From the NCBI RefSeq assembly GCF_003987355.1, contig NZ_PIPR01000001.1, forward strand, positions 930,001 through 994,000: a DNA stretch of 64,000 nt. The letters run 5' to 3'. Shown here piece after piece: positions 18,439 to 29,299 of the stretch (positions within the stretch are counted from its first letter, which is position 1; each line of letters begins with the position of its first letter). The notes beneath the pieces are model-generated. The model made no database searches. It was not told the DNA's origin and was given only the letters and a program-made list of their open reading frames with translations. Position numbers and translations under genes: made by a program. This DNA is from Pseudidiomarina aestuarii (GTDB lineage: Bacteria; Pseudomonadota; Gammaproteobacteria; Enterobacterales; Alteromonadaceae).

Positions 18439-21400
18439 GCTGATGCAACCCTTTTATGCAAATCTTGTAATGAGTTCACTCGCGCACGATCATCAGCTGT
18501 ATTCGCCTTCACCGTCGCAAATGCTGCATTTAACGTGGTGGTGTAAATCACTTTATTCAAGAGTGCTTCACGACGAATATAGACAGAGTCTTCGATGGCT
18601 TGGCGACCCTCGACGGTATTGATGATGTAACTGTACTCACCATTTTTAATGGCATCAACAATATTCGGTCGACCCTCTTGCAGCTTGTTCACGACTGAAC
18701 AGTCGAATCCGGCTTCGCCGAGCAGCTTCGCAGTACCGCGAGTCGCCTCTAACGTAAAGCCTAAGCCAATCAAACCGCGCGCTAAATCAAACAATCGAGC
18801 TTTGTCACCGTCACGCACCGACAACAGTGCTTTACCGGCTTTGGCTAGCGCTTCACCTGCCCCTAAGTTAGCTTTGGCATAGGCTTCTTCGAAGCTTTCT
18901 CCAACACCCATCACTTCGCCCGTTGAGCGCATTTCAGGACCGCGGATTGGATCCACACCTTGGAACTTCGCAAATGGAATAACCACTTCCTTCACCGAGA
19001 AGTAAGGTGGAATCACTTCTTTGGTGTAGCCCTGCTCCGCTAATGATTGTCCGACCATGACACGCGCCGCAATCTTAGCCAATGGCACGCCTGTTGCTTT
19101 GGATACAAATGGCACCGTCCGGGCAGCACGAGGGTTGACTTCAATCAAATAGATATCATCTTCTTTGATTGCGAACTGCGCATTCATCAAACCGTTTACG
19201 TTGAGCTCAAACGCCAGCTTGCGCATCTGGTCACGTAATTCGTCCTGAATTTTCTCGCCCAGTGAATAAGGCGGTAATGAGCACGCGGAGTCACCGGAGT
19301 GCACACCTGCCTGCTCAATGTGTTGCATGATGCCGCCAATAAGCACATCACGACCGTCACATATCGCATCGACATCCACCTCGATGGCATTGTCGAGGAA
19401 ACGATCGAGTAATACTGGCGCAGAGTTCGATACTTTCACCGCGTCGGTCAAGTAGCGCAACAAATCGCTCTCATCATAAACAATTTCCATGGCTCGTCCG
19501 CCCAATACATAGGAAGGACGCACCACCAGCGGATATCCAATTCGCTCCGCTTCACGCAACGCATCATCAATTTTTGTAACCGTTGCATTCTCAGGCTGCT
19601 TCAAGCCTAAGCGGCGCACGGCACTTTGGAAACGCTCACGGTCTTCGGCACGGTCAATCGCATCCGGTGACGTGCCGATGATAGGGACTCCGTTCGCTTC
19701 GAGTTCGCGCGCCAGTTTCAATGGTGTCTGACCACCATATTGAACAATGACACCCTCTGGCTTCTCGACCCGAACGATTTCGAGGACATCTTCCAATGTA
19801 ATCGGTTCGAAATATAAACGATCGGACGTGTCATAATCCGTTGATACGGTTTCTGGATTACAATTCACCATGATGGTTTCGTAACCATCTTCGCGTAACG
19901 CCAACGCTGCGTGCACACAACAATAATCGAACTCGATTCCTTGCCCAATGCGGTTCGGTCCGCCACCAATGACCATAATTTTCTTCCGGTCGGTGGGTGC
20001 AGCCTCACACTCTTCATCATAGGTGGAGTACATATAAGCAGTGTCTGATTTGAACTCAGCAGCGCAAGTATCAACGCGCTTATAAACCGGCACCACATTG
20101 AAATCATGCCGGCGACGACGCACTTCACCTTCAGCAACATCTAATAGGTCTGCAATGCGTTTGTCAGCAAAACCTTTGCGCTTTAAGATGCGTAAGACTG
20201 ACTCAGTCAAACCGCTCATGCCCAATTTCTGAATTTCAGCCTCGAGCAATACGATTTCTTCGATTTGAATCAGGTACCACTCATCGATGCGTGTCAGTTC
20301 AAAGACCTCGCGCACACTCATGCCCAACCGGAAAGCGTCGGCGATGTAGAACAGCCGCTCAGCGCCAGGTTCTTTCAATTCACGAATAACTTTGCCACGT
20401 GCACCACGGTCATTGATATCGACGATAGGATCAAAACCGCTTACACCAATTTCCAGGCCTCGCAATGCTTTTTGCAGGGATTCTTGCTGATTGCGGCCAA
20501 TCGCCATGACTTCACCCACCGACTTCATCTGCGTCGTGAGGCGGTCATTACAGCCGGCAAACTTCTCAAAGTTAAACCGCGGTATCTTAGTCACGACATA
20601 GTCTAGAGCAGGTTCAAAAGAAGCTGGAGTGACACCACCGGTAATCTCGTTCTCAAGTTCATCCAACGTGTAGCCGACAGCCAATTTCGCAGCAACTCGC
20701 GCAATGGGGAAACCGGTCGCTTTCGAGGCAAGCGCAGATGACCGCGATACCCGCGGATTCATCTCGATGATGACCATACGTCCGGTATCTGGGTCGATAC
20801 CGAATTGCACGTTAGAGCCACCCGTTTCAACACCAATCTCACGTAACACAGCCATAGCTGCATCTCGCATCAATTGGTATTCTTTATCGGTTAGCGTTTG
20901 CGCAGGTGCGACGGTTATTGAGTCACCGGTGTGGATTCCCATTGGATCCAAGTTTTCGATGGCACAGACAATAATGCAGTTGTCATTTTTGTCGCGAACC
21001 ACTTCCATTTCATACTCTTTCCAACCAATCAGCGACTCATCGATGAGTAGTTCTTTGGTGGGTGACAAATCTAATCCGCGGCGACAAATCTCTTCGAATT
21101 CTTCACGGTTATAAGCGATACCACCGCCACTACCACCCATCGTAAATGATGGTCGAATAATGCAGGGGAAACCCAGTCGCTCGAGAATTTCGAAGGCTTC
21201 TGTCAGGTTATGGGCAACTTCTGCATTCGGGGTTTCAAGCCCAATAGCTTTCATTGCTTTGTCAAAACGATCACGGTCTTCTGCTTTATCAATCGCGTCA
21301 GCGTCAGCGCCGATCATTTCAACGTTAAACTTATCCAAGACGCCGTGTTTATCAAGCTCTAACGCGCAGTTCAGGGCGGTTTGCCCTCCCATAGTGGGTA

Positions 21401-21659
21401 ACACTGCATCTGGACGCTCAATTTCGATGATTTTGGCAACAACTTCCCAATGAATAGGTTCGATGTAGGTCACATCGGCCATTTCAGGATCGGTCATAAT
21501 GGTCGCTGGATTCGAGTTGACCAAGATAACGCGATAACCTTCTTCACGAAGCGCTTTACACGCCTGCGCACCTGAATAGTCAAATTCACATGCTTGCCCA
21601 ATCACAATTGGGCCGGCGCCAAGAATCAGAATACTTTTTAAGTCGGTACGTTTTGGCAT
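18435..21659 (-). CDS. carB: Carbamoyl-phosphate synthase large subunit
   Basis: 1074 residues (E. coli 1073). Two homologous ATP-grasp halves: carboxyphosphate domain ([32 protein letters not shown]) and carbamate domain ([32 protein letters not shown]), separated by the oligomerisation domain. A C-terminal MGS-like allosteric domain follows (about 935-1074, [19 protein letters not shown]). It makes carbamoyl phosphate for arginine and pyrimidines with CarA. It starts 2 bases after the carA stop and ends overlapping greA. Confidence 0.98.
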   Translation of the reverse strand: MPKRTDLKSILILGAGPIVIGQACEFDYSGAQACKALREEGYRVILVNSNPATIMTDPEMADVTYIEPIHWEVVAKIIEIERPDAVLPTMGGQTALNCALELDKHGVLDKFNVEMIGADADAIDKAEDRDRFDKAMKAIGLETPNAEVAHNLTEAFEILERLGFPCIIRPSFTMGGSGGGIAYNREEFEEICRRGLDLSPTKELLIDESLIGWKEYEMEVVRDKNDNCIIVCAIENLDPMGIHTGDSITVAPAQTLTDKEYQLMRDAAMAVLREIGVETGGSNVQFGIDPDTGRMVIIEMNPRVSRSSALASKATGFPIARVAAKLAVGYTLDELENEITGGVTPASFEPALDYVVTKIPRFNFEKFAGCNDRLTTQMKSVGEVMAIGRNQQESLQKALRGLEIGVSGFDPIVDINDRGARGKVIRELKEPGAERLFYIADAFRLGMSVREVFELTRIDEWYLIQIEEIVLLEAEIQKLGMSGLTESVLRILKRKGFADKRIADLLDVAEGEVRRRRHDFNVVPVYKRVDTCAAEFKSDTAYMYSTYDEECEAAPTDRKKIMVIGGGPNRIGQGIEFDYCCVHAALALREDGYETIMVNCNPETVSTDYDTSDRLYFEPITLEDVLEIVRVEKPEGVIVQYGGQTPLKLARELEANGVPIIGTSPDAIDRAEDRERFQSAVRRLGLKQPENATVTKIDDALREAERIGYPLVVRPSYVLGGRAMEIVYDESDLLRYLTDAVKVSNSAPVLLDRFLDNAIEVDVDAICDGRDVLIGGIMQHIEQAGVHSGDSACSLPPYSLGEKIQDELRDQMRKLAFELNVNGLMNAQFAIKEDDIYLIEVNPRAARTVPFVSKATGVPLAKIAARVMVGQSLAEQGYTKEVIPPYFSVKEVVIPFAKFQGVDPIRGPEMRSTGEVMGVGESFEEAYAKANLGAGEALAKAGKALLSVRDGDKARLFDLARGLIGLGFTLEATRGTAKLLGEAGFDCSVVNKLQEGRPNIVDAIKNGEYSYIINTVEGRQAIEDSVYIRREALLNKVIYTTTLNAAFATVKANTADDRARVNSLQDLHKRVASA

Positions 21660-21661
21660 AA

Positions 21662-22801
21662 TTAGTGGCTCATCAATTCGATAAAGTGGTCAAACAGCGG
21701 AGCTGCATCGTTCGGGCCAGGACTCGCTTCAGGGTGACCCTGAAAACTGAATGCTGGAACATCCGTGCGGTGAATACCCTGCAAGGTATTATCGAACAGA
21801 GATTTATGGGTCACTTTCAGCGTCTCAGGAAGATTCGCTTCGTCCACCGCAAAACCATGATTCTGGCTAGTAATCATGACGCGTCCCGTCGCCAAGTCTT
21901 GCACAGGGTGGTTAGCACCGTGATGACCAAACTTCATCTTCACCGTAGTTGCACCGCTGGCCAGCGCCAATAATTGATGGCCGAGACAAATACCGAACAC
22001 CGGGATGTTAGCCGCGATAATCTCTTTTATTGCGGTAATCGCGTAGTCACAGGGTTCAGGGTCACCAGGACCATTCGACAAGAAGACACCATCTGGTTCC
22101 ATCGCTAAGACTTCTGCCGCCGGTGTTTGTGCAGGAACGAGCGTCACTTTGCAACCGCGATCCGCTAACATTCGCAGAATATTGCGCTTGCAGCCATAAT
22201 CGTAGGCAACGACATGAAATTTGGGTTCTTCCAGTGTGCTGAAACCATGGCCAAGCCGCCAGCTTTGTCCCATCCACTCCACTGGCGTTTTAATAGTAAC
22301 TTCTTTCGCCAAATCCATTCCCTTCAATCCAGGGAATGCACGAGCTTGCTCTAAGGCTGCATCGACATCAATGTCGCCGGCCATGATGCAACCGTTTTGG
22401 GCACCCTTTTCGCGCAAAATTCGAGTCAGTTTACGGGTATCAATATCAGCGATACCAACCACATTGCGCTGGCGTAAGTAATCACCCAGAGATTGTTCAC
22501 GACGGAAGTTACTCGCTTTTAGCGATAAATCACGGATGATGAGGCCTTTTGCCCAAACCCGATTGGATTCTTCGTCTTCGTGATTGGTGCCGTAATTGCC
22601 GATGTGGGGATAAGTGAGAGTGACGATCTGTTCAGCATAGGAGGGGTCGGTGAGAATTTCTTGGTAGCCAGTCATTGCCGTATTAAAAACAACTTCACCA
22701 ACTGCGCTACCTCCGGCACCAATTGCAGTGCCGTGGAAAACAGTACCATCGGCAAGGACCAAAATGGCCTTACTTGCTGAATGGCTCGCTAGAATACTCA
22801 A
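21662..22801 (-). CDS. carA: Carbamoyl-phosphate synthase small (glutaminase) subunit
   Basis: 379 residues (E. coli 382). The class I glutamine amidotransferase domain occupies the C-terminal half, with nucleophile Cys in [14 protein letters not shown] (about 270) and a His-x-Glu pair in [11 protein letters not shown] near the end. It supplies ammonia to CarB. The start is TTG at 22801, preceded by GGAGG six bases upstream. A strong terminator-like hairpin stands in the leader, immediately before the ribosome-binding site. Confidence 0.97.
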   Translation of the reverse strand: MSILASHSASKAILVLADGTVFHGTAIGAGGSAVGEVVFNTAMTGYQEILTDPSYAEQIVTLTYPHIGNYGTNHEDEESNRVWAKGLIIRDLSLKASNFRREQSLGDYLRQRNVVGIADIDTRKLTRILREKGAQNGCIMAGDIDVDAALEQARAFPGLKGMDLAKEVTIKTPVEWMGQSWRLGHGFSTLEEPKFHVVAYDYGCKRNILRMLADRGCKVTLVPAQTPAAEVLAMEPDGVFLSNGPGDPEPCDYAITAIKEIIAANIPVFGICLGHQLLALASGATTVKMKFGHHGANHPVQDLATGRVMITSQNHGFAVDEANLPETLKVTHKSLFDNTLQGIHRTDVPAFSFQGHPEASPGPNDAAPLFDHFIELMSH

Positions 22802-22816
22802 GGCTAACCTCCGTAC

Positions 22817-22853
22817 ATAAAAAAACGGGTGAATCAGTACTGACTTCCCCGTT
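22817..22853 (-). terminator. Terminator-like hairpin in the carA leader
   Basis: On the minus strand AACGGG-GAA-(g)-TCAGT pairs with ACTGA-TTC-(a)-CCCGTT, an almost perfect 14-bp stem, followed at once by seven T residues. Only 15 bases separate it from the carA start, and these hold the GGAGG. No promoter fits downstream of it, so carAB transcripts should cross it. It may end dapB transcripts, attenuate carAB, or both. Confidence 0.8.
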
Positions 22854-22961
22854 GATTACCTTGCTCCAGCTTAAACTTGTGACCTGCCGGAGTGCGCGTT
22901 TTCAGCTTACCAGCATGAGCTAGCAAATTGGCGATATGTTACAGAAATTCTGCGCTCTCGT

Positions 22962-23774
22962 CTAGCCGATTTTGTCTGTGGCTTTGCCCTCGGATTCCAG
23001 TGCAAAATGCAGATTCAACACATCGTTCATCTCATAGAAACCGGCTTGCTTATTCTCAAGCCAACGCACCGCATGCACAGCGCCAGCCGCAAACACTTGT
23101 CGATTACTCACCCGATGTGTCAACTCCACACGCTCGCCAGCTTGAACAAGGTAGACCGTGTGTTCACCGATGATATCTCCGGCTCGAATAGCTGCATAAC
23201 CGATAGAGCCCGGCTCACGAATGCCCTCTGCGCGCAGTCCGGCACTCACTGCTGCGTGATCTTGTTGGCGCCCTTGCGCAGCTGCTTGTCCCAACAATAT
23301 AGCAGTCCCTGAAGGTGCATCGCGCTTTGCGCTGTGATGCGCTTCAACAATTTCGATATCTGCGGCAGGCAGAGCTCGACTTGCTATCGCAACCAGCTCT
23401 TTTAATAGCGTCACGCCCAGACTCGTATTCGCAGCGTAGAGCACTGGAATATGTTGCGCAGCTTGTTGCAACTGTTGCTGCTGAGCTTCATTGAGGCCTG
23501 TCGTACAAACAACCAGAGGTACCTGAAGGCGTTCTGCCGTTGCAATATTTTCGGATAGTGCTGCTGGCAACGAAAAATCGATCAATCCATCGACCTGCTC
23601 CGGTTCAATGTCTTGCGCGGTCTGATATTGCAGTTCGTCAGTGGCGAAATCGCCCAGACGGCTCGAGTGCGCGTGAACCAGGGCTGCAGCGGCGCTGACA
23701 CCGGCAGTGTCATCTAATTCACGTAAAACGGCCTGTCCCATCCGCCCAGAGGCGCCAAATACTCCAATTCTCAC
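22962..23774 (-). CDS. dapB: 4-hydroxy-tetrahydrodipicolinate reductase
   Basis: 270 residues (E. coli 273). The N-terminal Rossmann motif GASGRMGQAVLRE binds NAD(P)H, and the catalytic segment EAHHSAKRDAPSGTA carries the conserved His-His and Lys. It acts in the lysine/diaminopimelate pathway. The start is GTG 23774 with GGAG about 8 bases upstream. dapB-carA-carB is the common gammaproteobacterial order; the 160-base gap to carA holds the hairpin described above. Confidence 0.96.
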   Translation of the reverse strand: MRIGVFGASGRMGQAVLRELDDTAGVSAAAALVHAHSSRLGDFATDELQYQTAQDIEPEQVDGLIDFSLPAALSENIATAERLQVPLVVCTTGLNEAQQQQLQQAAQHIPVLYAANTSLGVTLLKELVAIASRALPAADIEIVEAHHSAKRDAPSGTAILLGQAAAQGRQQDHAAVSAGLRAEGIREPGSIGYAAIRAGDIIGEHTVYLVQAGERVELTHRVSNRQVFAAGAVHAVRWLENKQAGFYEMNDVLNLHFALESEGKATDKIG

Positions 23775-23800
23775 CTATCCATCTCCCTCTAAAACTGAAG

Positions 23801-23863
23801 GTGAACAGTGAAAGGTGAATAGACGACCAAATCTCGCCTTTCTTTTCACCGTTTACTGTTCAC
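23801..23863. repeat. Heptamer-type repeat arranged as an inverted pair
   Basis: Arms 23801-23819 and 23845-23863 are inverted copies that differ at two bases (GTGAACAGT.AA.GGTGAA), separated by 25 bases. They can fold into a ~19-bp hairpin that includes the stop codon of the symporter gene (23853-23855). Each arm shows the same seven-base rhythm as the copies near 17.9, 26.0 and 31.1 kb. Confidence 0.6.
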
Positions 23864-25061
23864 TTTTTACTAGTTTTTCGCGGCCTAGTAGTGTCGCTAT
23901 TGCCATATCACCTGAGACGTTCGTTGCCGTTCGGATCATGTCAATCACCCGATCAATCGCTGCGATGAAAGCAATACCTTCTAATGGTAAACCAATTGTA
24001 TTTAAGGTGACCGTCAACATCACCATCGCGGTCCCAGGTACTCCGGCTGTCCCGACTGATGCCAGTGTTGCTGTCAGCGTAATCAACACATAATCCATCC
24101 ACTCTAGCGGTATTCCATAGAGCTGTGCAATAAAGATTGATGCAATGGCCGGATAGATTCCACCACAACCATCCATGTTTATGGTCGCGCCCAGCGGTAA
24201 CACAAATCCAGCATAGCTTTTGCTAACGCCCAAGCGTTCAGTGATAGCGGTGTGAGCAGCCGGAATCGTGCCAAAACTACTACACGTGGTGAAAGCAACA
24301 ATTTGCGCCGAGAACACAGCTTTAAAGAAGTACCACGGCGACACCCCAGCGAGCTTAACAATGGTGCCGTATACCAGCACGATATGGAGTATGCACGCAA
24401 GGTAGATGGCCCCGATAAAAGCAGCGAGCGGCCATAAACTACTCAGGCCATAACTACCTACGGTCCAAGCCATCAAACCCAACACACCAATCGGCGTTAA
24501 TTCAAGTACCCATTTGGTGATCTTAAACATGACTTGGGCGCCGCTTTGAAATACGGCCCCGAGCGGCGCAGCGACTTCTCCAAGTGCATTGATGGCCATA
24601 CCGACGAGTGCCGCAAACACGACGATTTGCAGGATATTCCCATCCGCGAGTGAAGCAAATGGATTCACCGGAATGAAATTGAGAAATACGGTGGCTGGAC
24701 CGGGCACGTCTTTTGGCACGTAATCAGGTTGTGCGACTAATTCACCTTGCGGTGCAATATCCAGCAGGCTGCCGACCGACAAACCAATGAGACTGGCAAT
24801 AACCGCCGTTAGGAGAAACATACCAATGGTTTTGGCGCCGAGTTTCCCCAGTCCTTCGCCACCTTGTAATTGCAGTATCGCACTGACAATCGCCGTTAAA
24901 ATGAGCGGCGCAACAACCATTTTAATCGCATTAATGAACAGTGTACCAAGTGGCTGCAAGAGTATTGCGACATTCGGCTCTAGCACGCCAATGCCGACAC
25001 CCAATACAAATGCACCCAGCACTCGCTGCCAGAATGGAATTGCGAACCAAGCTTTGATCAT
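23853..25061 (-). CDS. Dicarboxylate/amino acid:cation symporter (DAACS family)
   Basis: 402 residues from ATG 25061; the longer GTG frame to 25103 begins inside the terminator of the upstream gene. It is a multi-pass membrane protein of the GltP/DctA/SstT family. The substrate-site motif near the C-terminus, DRVIDMIRTATNVSGD, keeps the Asp, Arg, Thr, Asn and Asp that bind sodium and acidic substrate in archaeal and mammalian homologues. The HP1 tip reads CSSFGTIPA and the unwound TM7 reads NMDGCGG, where many relatives have NMDGT. Glutamate, aspartate or dicarboxylate is the likely substrate. Transcribed between the M48 gene and dapB. Confidence 0.88.
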   Translation of the reverse strand: MIKAWFAIPFWQRVLGAFVLGVGIGVLEPNVAILLQPLGTLFINAIKMVVAPLILTAIVSAILQLQGGEGLGKLGAKTIGMFLLTAVIASLIGLSVGSLLDIAPQGELVAQPDYVPKDVPGPATVFLNFIPVNPFASLADGNILQIVVFAALVGMAINALGEVAAPLGAVFQSGAQVMFKITKWVLELTPIGVLGLMAWTVGSYGLSSLWPLAAFIGAIYLACILHIVLVYGTIVKLAGVSPWYFFKAVFSAQIVAFTTCSSFGTIPAAHTAITERLGVSKSYAGFVLPLGATINMDGCGGIYPAIASIFIAQLYGIPLEWMDYVLITLTATLASVGTAGVPGTAMVMLTVTLNTIGLPLEGIAFIAAIDRVIDMIRTATNVSGDMAIATLLGREKLVKSEQ

Positions 25062-25084
25062 AAATATGAGTCCAACTGCTGTAG

Positions 25085-25120
25085 TAAAAAGCAAAACGCC
25101 CACTCTAACAATCGTGGGCG
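25085..25120 (-). terminator. Rho-independent terminator after the M48 protease gene
   Basis: Minus-strand stem CGCCCAC / GTGGGCG followed by TTTTGCTTTTT, 36 bases past the M48 stop and just before the symporter gene. Confidence 0.8.
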
Positions 25121-25156
25121 CAGCAGAAAAAGATCAGTTTGCTCTTAGATATTCCG

Positions 25157-25966
25157 TTATGTTGGCTTCACGCAGTCGGGTCGACCGCGTTCTGAAATGG
25201 CTCGTTGGTAGGTTGCTTGCACTTGTGAACGGTAGGATTCGAGCGCATCAATGCGAGTTTGCGGTGACGGATGCGTGGATAAAAACTCTGGCGGGTTAGC
25301 ACCTGCTTGTGCCGCCATATTACGCCATAATTGCGCCGCGCCTGCAGGGTCATAGCCAGCAGCTGCCATATAGTCCATTCCCAACTGGTCCGATTCGGAT
25401 TCATGGGTTCTAGAGTAAGGCAAAATATAGAGCAATTGCGTACCGACACCTAAACTCGCCATGACAATGGCTGCGGTATCACCCTCTAGCTCTTGACCGA
25501 CCCAAGCAGCACCGAGACTCAAACCCAATCCAGCAGCAACTTCAGAAGTCATCCGCTCATTACCATGCTCAGCGATGACATGGCCAATCTCATGCCCAAT
25601 CACAGCGGCGAGTTGCGCAGGTGTTTCCGCTACATCAATCAGACCTGTGTAGACACCGATATTTTCGCCGGGTAATGCAAAAGCATTCACCGCTTCATTG
25701 TCGAATACAGTAACTTCCCACTTCAAGTCGCGCCACGGTTGCGGTAACACCGCCACCAAGTCATCGGTAATACATTGCACATAGCCGATTAGCGCTTGGT
25801 CATCACTGACCTTCTCTTGATCTTTAATTTTTGCGTAGCTTTGGTTACCTAAGGTAGCCATTTCATCAGAAGAAAACAGCTTAAACTGGCTGCGCCCGGT
25901 TGGAGATTGGGTACAACCAAACACTAACAACGCTGACGCTGCTGCAAGTCCAATCGATTTCCACAT
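25157..25966 (-). CDS. M48-family zinc metalloprotease lipoprotein (LoiP/YggG-like)
   Basis: 269 residues. The signal sequence ends Leu-Val-Phe-Gly-Cys with Cys18 as the probable lipid anchor. The M48 zinc site HEIGH is at 125-129 and the third ligand Glu in HESESD at about 189. A hydrophobic stretch (about 145-185) lies between them. Lipoprotein M48 peptidases such as E. coli LoiP act in outer-membrane quality control. ATG 25966 is preceded by AGGAGA. The substrate is unknown. Confidence 0.85.
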   Translation of the reverse strand: MWKSIGLAAASALLVFGCTQSPTGRSQFKLFSSDEMATLGNQSYAKIKDQEKVSDDQALIGYVQCITDDLVAVLPQPWRDLKWEVTVFDNEAVNAFALPGENIGVYTGLIDVAETPAQLAAVIGHEIGHVIAEHGNERMTSEVAAGLGLSLGAAWVGQELEGDTAAIVMASLGVGTQLLYILPYSRTHESESDQLGMDYMAAAGYDPAGAAQLWRNMAAQAGANPPEFLSTHPSPQTRIDALESYRSQVQATYQRAISERGRPDCVKPT

Positions 25967-25993
25967 ACTGTTCTCCTAATGCTACGCAAAAGT

Positions 25994-26026
25994 AAACTGT
26001 TCACTATTCCCTGTTAACTGTTCACC
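25994..26026 (-). repeat. Heptamer-type intergenic repeat, copy after dnaJ
   Basis: In mRNA direction: GTGAACA GTTAACA GGGAATA GTGAACA GTTTACT, starting 4 bases after the dnaJ stop. This is the clearest copy of the element. It shares the 14-base string CTATTCCCTGTT + C/A (plus strand) with the copy at 31071-31093. Confidence 0.6.
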
Positions 26027-26030
26027 AGAT

Positions 26031-27176
26031 TTAGTTCGTTAAATCATCGAAAAACTTACGGACTCCGTCGAAGAAACCTTGTTCTTTCGGCCGATACTTC
26101 GCTGCTTCTTTGCCAGTGCCCATCGAATCATTCAACTGCTGGAGCAAATCTTTTTGCTTATCCGACAGGTTCACAGGAGTCTCGATGACCACCTTACACA
26201 TTAAATCACCAACCGCACCAGTGCGAACGGAGCGCACGCCCTTACCACGCAGACGGAATAGTTTCCCAGTTTGCGTCTCGGTCGGAATCTTCAACTTCAG
26301 TTTACCGTCAAGTGTCGGTACCTCAATTTCACCGCCCAGTGCCGCGGTTGTAAAGCTAAGAGGAACTTCACAGTATAGGTTATTCCCGTCGCGCTGGAAG
26401 ATTTTGTGCTCGCGCACATGCACCTGGACGTACAAATCACCCGCTGGTGCGCCCATTTCGCCGGCCTCACCCTCACCATTTAACCGAATACGGTCACCGG
26501 TATCGACACCAGCAGGGATTTTCACACTCAGCGTTTTCGTTTTTTCTACTCGGCCATCGCCATGACAGGTGCGACATGGATCTTTGATGATCTTGCCGCG
26601 ACCACGACAATGTGGACAGGTTTGCTGCACCGCAAAGAATCCTTGGCGCATTTGAATTTGCCCTGCGCCATGACAGTGACCACAGGTCTCTGCTGACGAG
26701 CCTTTGCGTGCACCAGAGCCGCCACAATCGTCACAGGATGTTAATTTCGGGATCTTTAACTCAACTTCTTTACCGCGTACGGCTTCTTCGAGCGACAGCT
26801 CTAAGTTATAGCGTAAATCGGAACCACGTTGCGCCTGCGCGCGGCCACGCCGGCCGCCACCGCCGCCAAATATATCCCCAAAGACATCGCCAAAGATATC
26901 TGAGAAGTCGGCACCACCTGCGGCACCACCACCAAAACCACCTTGTCCTTGTTCGAACGCAGCATGACCGTACTGGTCATAAGCAGCACGCTTTTGCGGA
27001 TCCATCAGCACTTCGTAGGCTTGTTTTACCTCTTTAAATTTAAGCTCGAGGTCTTTGTCACCTTTGGTGCGGTCGGGATGGTACTTCATCGCCATGCGCT
27101 TGTAGGCTTTCTTTATCTCGCGCTCATCAGCGTCTTTGCCGACTCCGAGTACTTCGTAGAAATCTGTTTTCGCCAT
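26031..27176 (-). CDS. dnaJ: Chaperone DnaJ (Hsp40)
   Basis: 381 residues (E. coli 376). J domain with HPD (YHPDRTKGD, about 33-35), a Gly/Phe-rich linker (about 75-115), and four zinc-finger repeats CxxCxGxG ([32 protein letters not shown], about 145-215), then the C-terminal substrate-binding domains. It stimulates DnaK ATP hydrolysis and delivers substrates. It lies 111 bases downstream of dnaK on the same strand. Confidence 0.98.
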   Translation of the reverse strand: MAKTDFYEVLGVGKDADEREIKKAYKRMAMKYHPDRTKGDKDLELKFKEVKQAYEVLMDPQKRAAYDQYGHAAFEQGQGGFGGGAAGGADFSDIFGDVFGDIFGGGGGRRGRAQAQRGSDLRYNLELSLEEAVRGKEVELKIPKLTSCDDCGGSGARKGSSAETCGHCHGAGQIQMRQGFFAVQQTCPHCRGRGKIIKDPCRTCHGDGRVEKTKTLSVKIPAGVDTGDRIRLNGEGEAGEMGAPAGDLYVQVHVREHKIFQRDGNNLYCEVPLSFTTAALGGEIEVPTLDGKLKLKIPTETQTGKLFRLRGKGVRSVRTGAVGDLMCKVVIETPVNLSDKQKDLLQQLNDSMGTGKEAAKYRPKEQGFFDGVRKFFDDLTN

Positions 27177-27224
27177 AATCTTGCGTCATCCACTCAATTA
27201 CTTTGTGTTCATCGCATACAAACA

Positions 27225-27255
27225 CACGGAGGCCACCTGTGCGGCAACCCCCGTG
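27225..27255 (-). terminator. Hairpin in the dnaK-dnaJ gap
   Basis: Minus-strand stem CACGG-g-GG / CC-t-CCGTG followed by TGTTTGT, about 50 bases before dnaJ. A smaller ACTCC/GGAGT hairpin lies just upstream of it. It could attenuate dnaJ or stabilise the dnaK mRNA; the T-run is poor. Confidence 0.4.
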
Positions 27256-27287
27256 CGCTTTAGACCCAACTCCGCGCGGGAGTAGGA

Positions 27288-29207
27288 TTACTTTTTATCG
27301 TCTTTAACTTCTTCAAACTCAGCGTCAACCGCATCGTCGTTGCTTTGTTTGCCTTGGCCACCTTCAGCATCACCAGCATCCCCCTGTTGGGCCTGTTGCT
27401 GAGCTGCTTCCATGAGCTTGCCTGATGCTTCGATCAGCGCTTGTTGCTTCGCTTCAATCGCTTCTTTGTCGTTGCTCTTCACCGCAGCTTCGAGCTCATT
27501 GATGGCTGCCTCAATACTTTCTTTATCCGCAGCATCTAAGTTGTCACCCACTTCAGCAAGTTGCTTCTTAGTGGCGTGAGCCAGGCTATCTGCTTGGTTA
27601 CGAACTTGGACCATTTCTTCAAACTTACGATCTTCTTCCGCATTTGCTTCCGCGTCACGAACCATTTTCTCGACTTCATCGTCGCTGAGGCCAGAAGACG
27701 CTTTAATCGTGATCTTCTGCTCTTTGCCTGTATCTTTGTCTTTCGCCGATACATGCAAGATACCGTCCGCATCGATATCAAACGTCACTTCAATTTGCGG
27801 CACTCCACGTGGCGCTGGGCGAATGCCTTCTAGGTTGAACTGACCCAGTGATTTGTTATCGCTGGAACGCTTCCGTTCACCTTGCAGCACATGAATCGTC
27901 ACTGCCGATTGATTGTCGTCTGCCGTCGAGAAAGACTGTGACTGCTTGGTCGGAATGGTCGTATTCTTATCAATCAACTTCGTCATGACACCACCCATGG
28001 TCTCAATACCCAGAGACAATGGTGTAACATCCAACAACAACACGTCTTTCACATCACCTTGCAAGACACCAGCCTGAACTGCTGCGCCGACAGCGACTGC
28101 TTCGTCAGGGTTCACATCACGACGTGGCTCTTTGCCGAAGAAATCGGTGACGGCCTGCTGTACTTTCGGCATCCGTGTTTGACCACCGACCATGATGATA
28201 TCTTGGATATCGCTTACGGACAGGTCAGCATCTTTCAATGCCTGTTTCACAGGTTCCAGTGACTTCACAATCAGATCTTCAACCAAGCTTTCGAGCTTCG
28301 CACGAGTCACTTTAATCGCTAAGTGCTTCGGACCTGTGTTGTCGGCAGTAATATAAGGCAGATTCACTTCGGTCTGTTGCGCTGATGACAATTCGATCTT
28401 GGCTTTTTCAGCAGCTTCTTTCAGACGCTGCATAGCCAGCGGATCTTTACGTAAATCGATACCTTGGTCTTTATTGAACTGTTCAACGAGATAGTTGATC
28501 AAACGGTTATCGAAGTCCTCACCACCGAGGTGCGTATCACCATTCGTCGCCAGTACTTCAAAGGTGTGCTCGCCTTCAACTTCATCAATTTCGATAATTG
28601 AAATATCGAACGTACCACCACCTAAGTCATACACGGCAATCACATTGTCGCCAGACTTCTTGTCCATACCATAGGCAAGTGCAGCAGCAGTAGGCTCGTT
28701 AATGATACGCTTCACTTCAAGTCCAGCAATGCGACCGGCATCTTTGGTTGCTTGGCGTTGAGCGTCATTGAAATAGGCAGGTACTGTAATCACCGCTTCT
28801 GTGACTTTCTCGCCGAGAAAATCTTCCGCAGTCTTTTTCATCTTCTTCAGAACTTCAGCTGAAATTTGCGGTGGCGCTTTACGATCACCGTTGACCTCTA
28901 CCCACGCATCACCATTGTCTGCACCGACAATTTTGTATGGCATGATATTCAGGTCACGCTGGACTTCTTCATCTTGGAAGCGACGACCAATCAGTCGCTT
29001 GATGGCAAACAGCGTGTTGTTTGGGTTTGTGACCGCTTGGCGTTTAGCTGGACTACCCACCAAAATTTCGCCGTCATCGGTGTACGCGACAACCGAAGGA
29101 GTGGTGCGATCACCCTCAGCGTTTTCAATGACTCGAGCCTTGCCGCCGTCGAGCACAGCAACACATGAATTGGTGGTGCCTAGGTCGATACCGATAATTT
29201 TACCCAT
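27288..29207 (-). CDS. dnaK: Chaperone DnaK (Hsp70)
   Basis: 639 residues (E. coli 638). The ATPase domain shows [14 protein letters not shown] at the start, [13 protein letters not shown] near 200 and [11 protein letters not shown] near 340. The linker [16 protein letters not shown], the substrate-binding beta domain, a helical lid and a Gly/Gln/Asp-rich tail ending EEVKDDKK follow. Central chaperone with DnaJ and GrpE. A sigma-32-like promoter lies about 50-75 bases upstream, so it has its own heat-shock control even though the halogenase cassette separates it from grpE. Confidence 0.99.
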   Translation of the reverse strand: MGKIIGIDLGTTNSCVAVLDGGKARVIENAEGDRTTPSVVAYTDDGEILVGSPAKRQAVTNPNNTLFAIKRLIGRRFQDEEVQRDLNIMPYKIVGADNGDAWVEVNGDRKAPPQISAEVLKKMKKTAEDFLGEKVTEAVITVPAYFNDAQRQATKDAGRIAGLEVKRIINEPTAAALAYGMDKKSGDNVIAVYDLGGGTFDISIIEIDEVEGEHTFEVLATNGDTHLGGEDFDNRLINYLVEQFNKDQGIDLRKDPLAMQRLKEAAEKAKIELSSAQQTEVNLPYITADNTGPKHLAIKVTRAKLESLVEDLIVKSLEPVKQALKDADLSVSDIQDIIMVGGQTRMPKVQQAVTDFFGKEPRRDVNPDEAVAVGAAVQAGVLQGDVKDVLLLDVTPLSLGIETMGGVMTKLIDKNTTIPTKQSQSFSTADDNQSAVTIHVLQGERKRSSDNKSLGQFNLEGIRPAPRGVPQIEVTFDIDADGILHVSAKDKDTGKEQKITIKASSGLSDDEVEKMVRDAEANAEEDRKFEEMVQVRNQADSLAHATKKQLAEVGDNLDAADKESIEAAINELEAAVKSNDKEAIEAKQQALIEASGKLMEAAQQQAQQGDAGDAEGGQGKQSNDDAVDAEFEEVKDDKK

Positions 29208-29255
29208 AATTCGTCTCCAACTACCTTTAAACTAAAATGTGGCTTGTTAACTCTG

Positions 29256-29283
29256 ATATAGGGTGTTGTTTTTGTATTTCAAC
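29256..29283 (-). promoter_or_regulatory. Sigma-32-type promoter of dnaK
   Basis: Minus-strand GTTGAAA (29283-29277), 13-bp spacer, CCCTATAT (29263-29256). Compare the sigma-32 consensus CTTGAAA with CCCCATnT. It lies about 49 bases before the dnaK ATG. Confidence 0.7.
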
Positions 29284-29299
29284 ACCCAGTACAGGGTTA

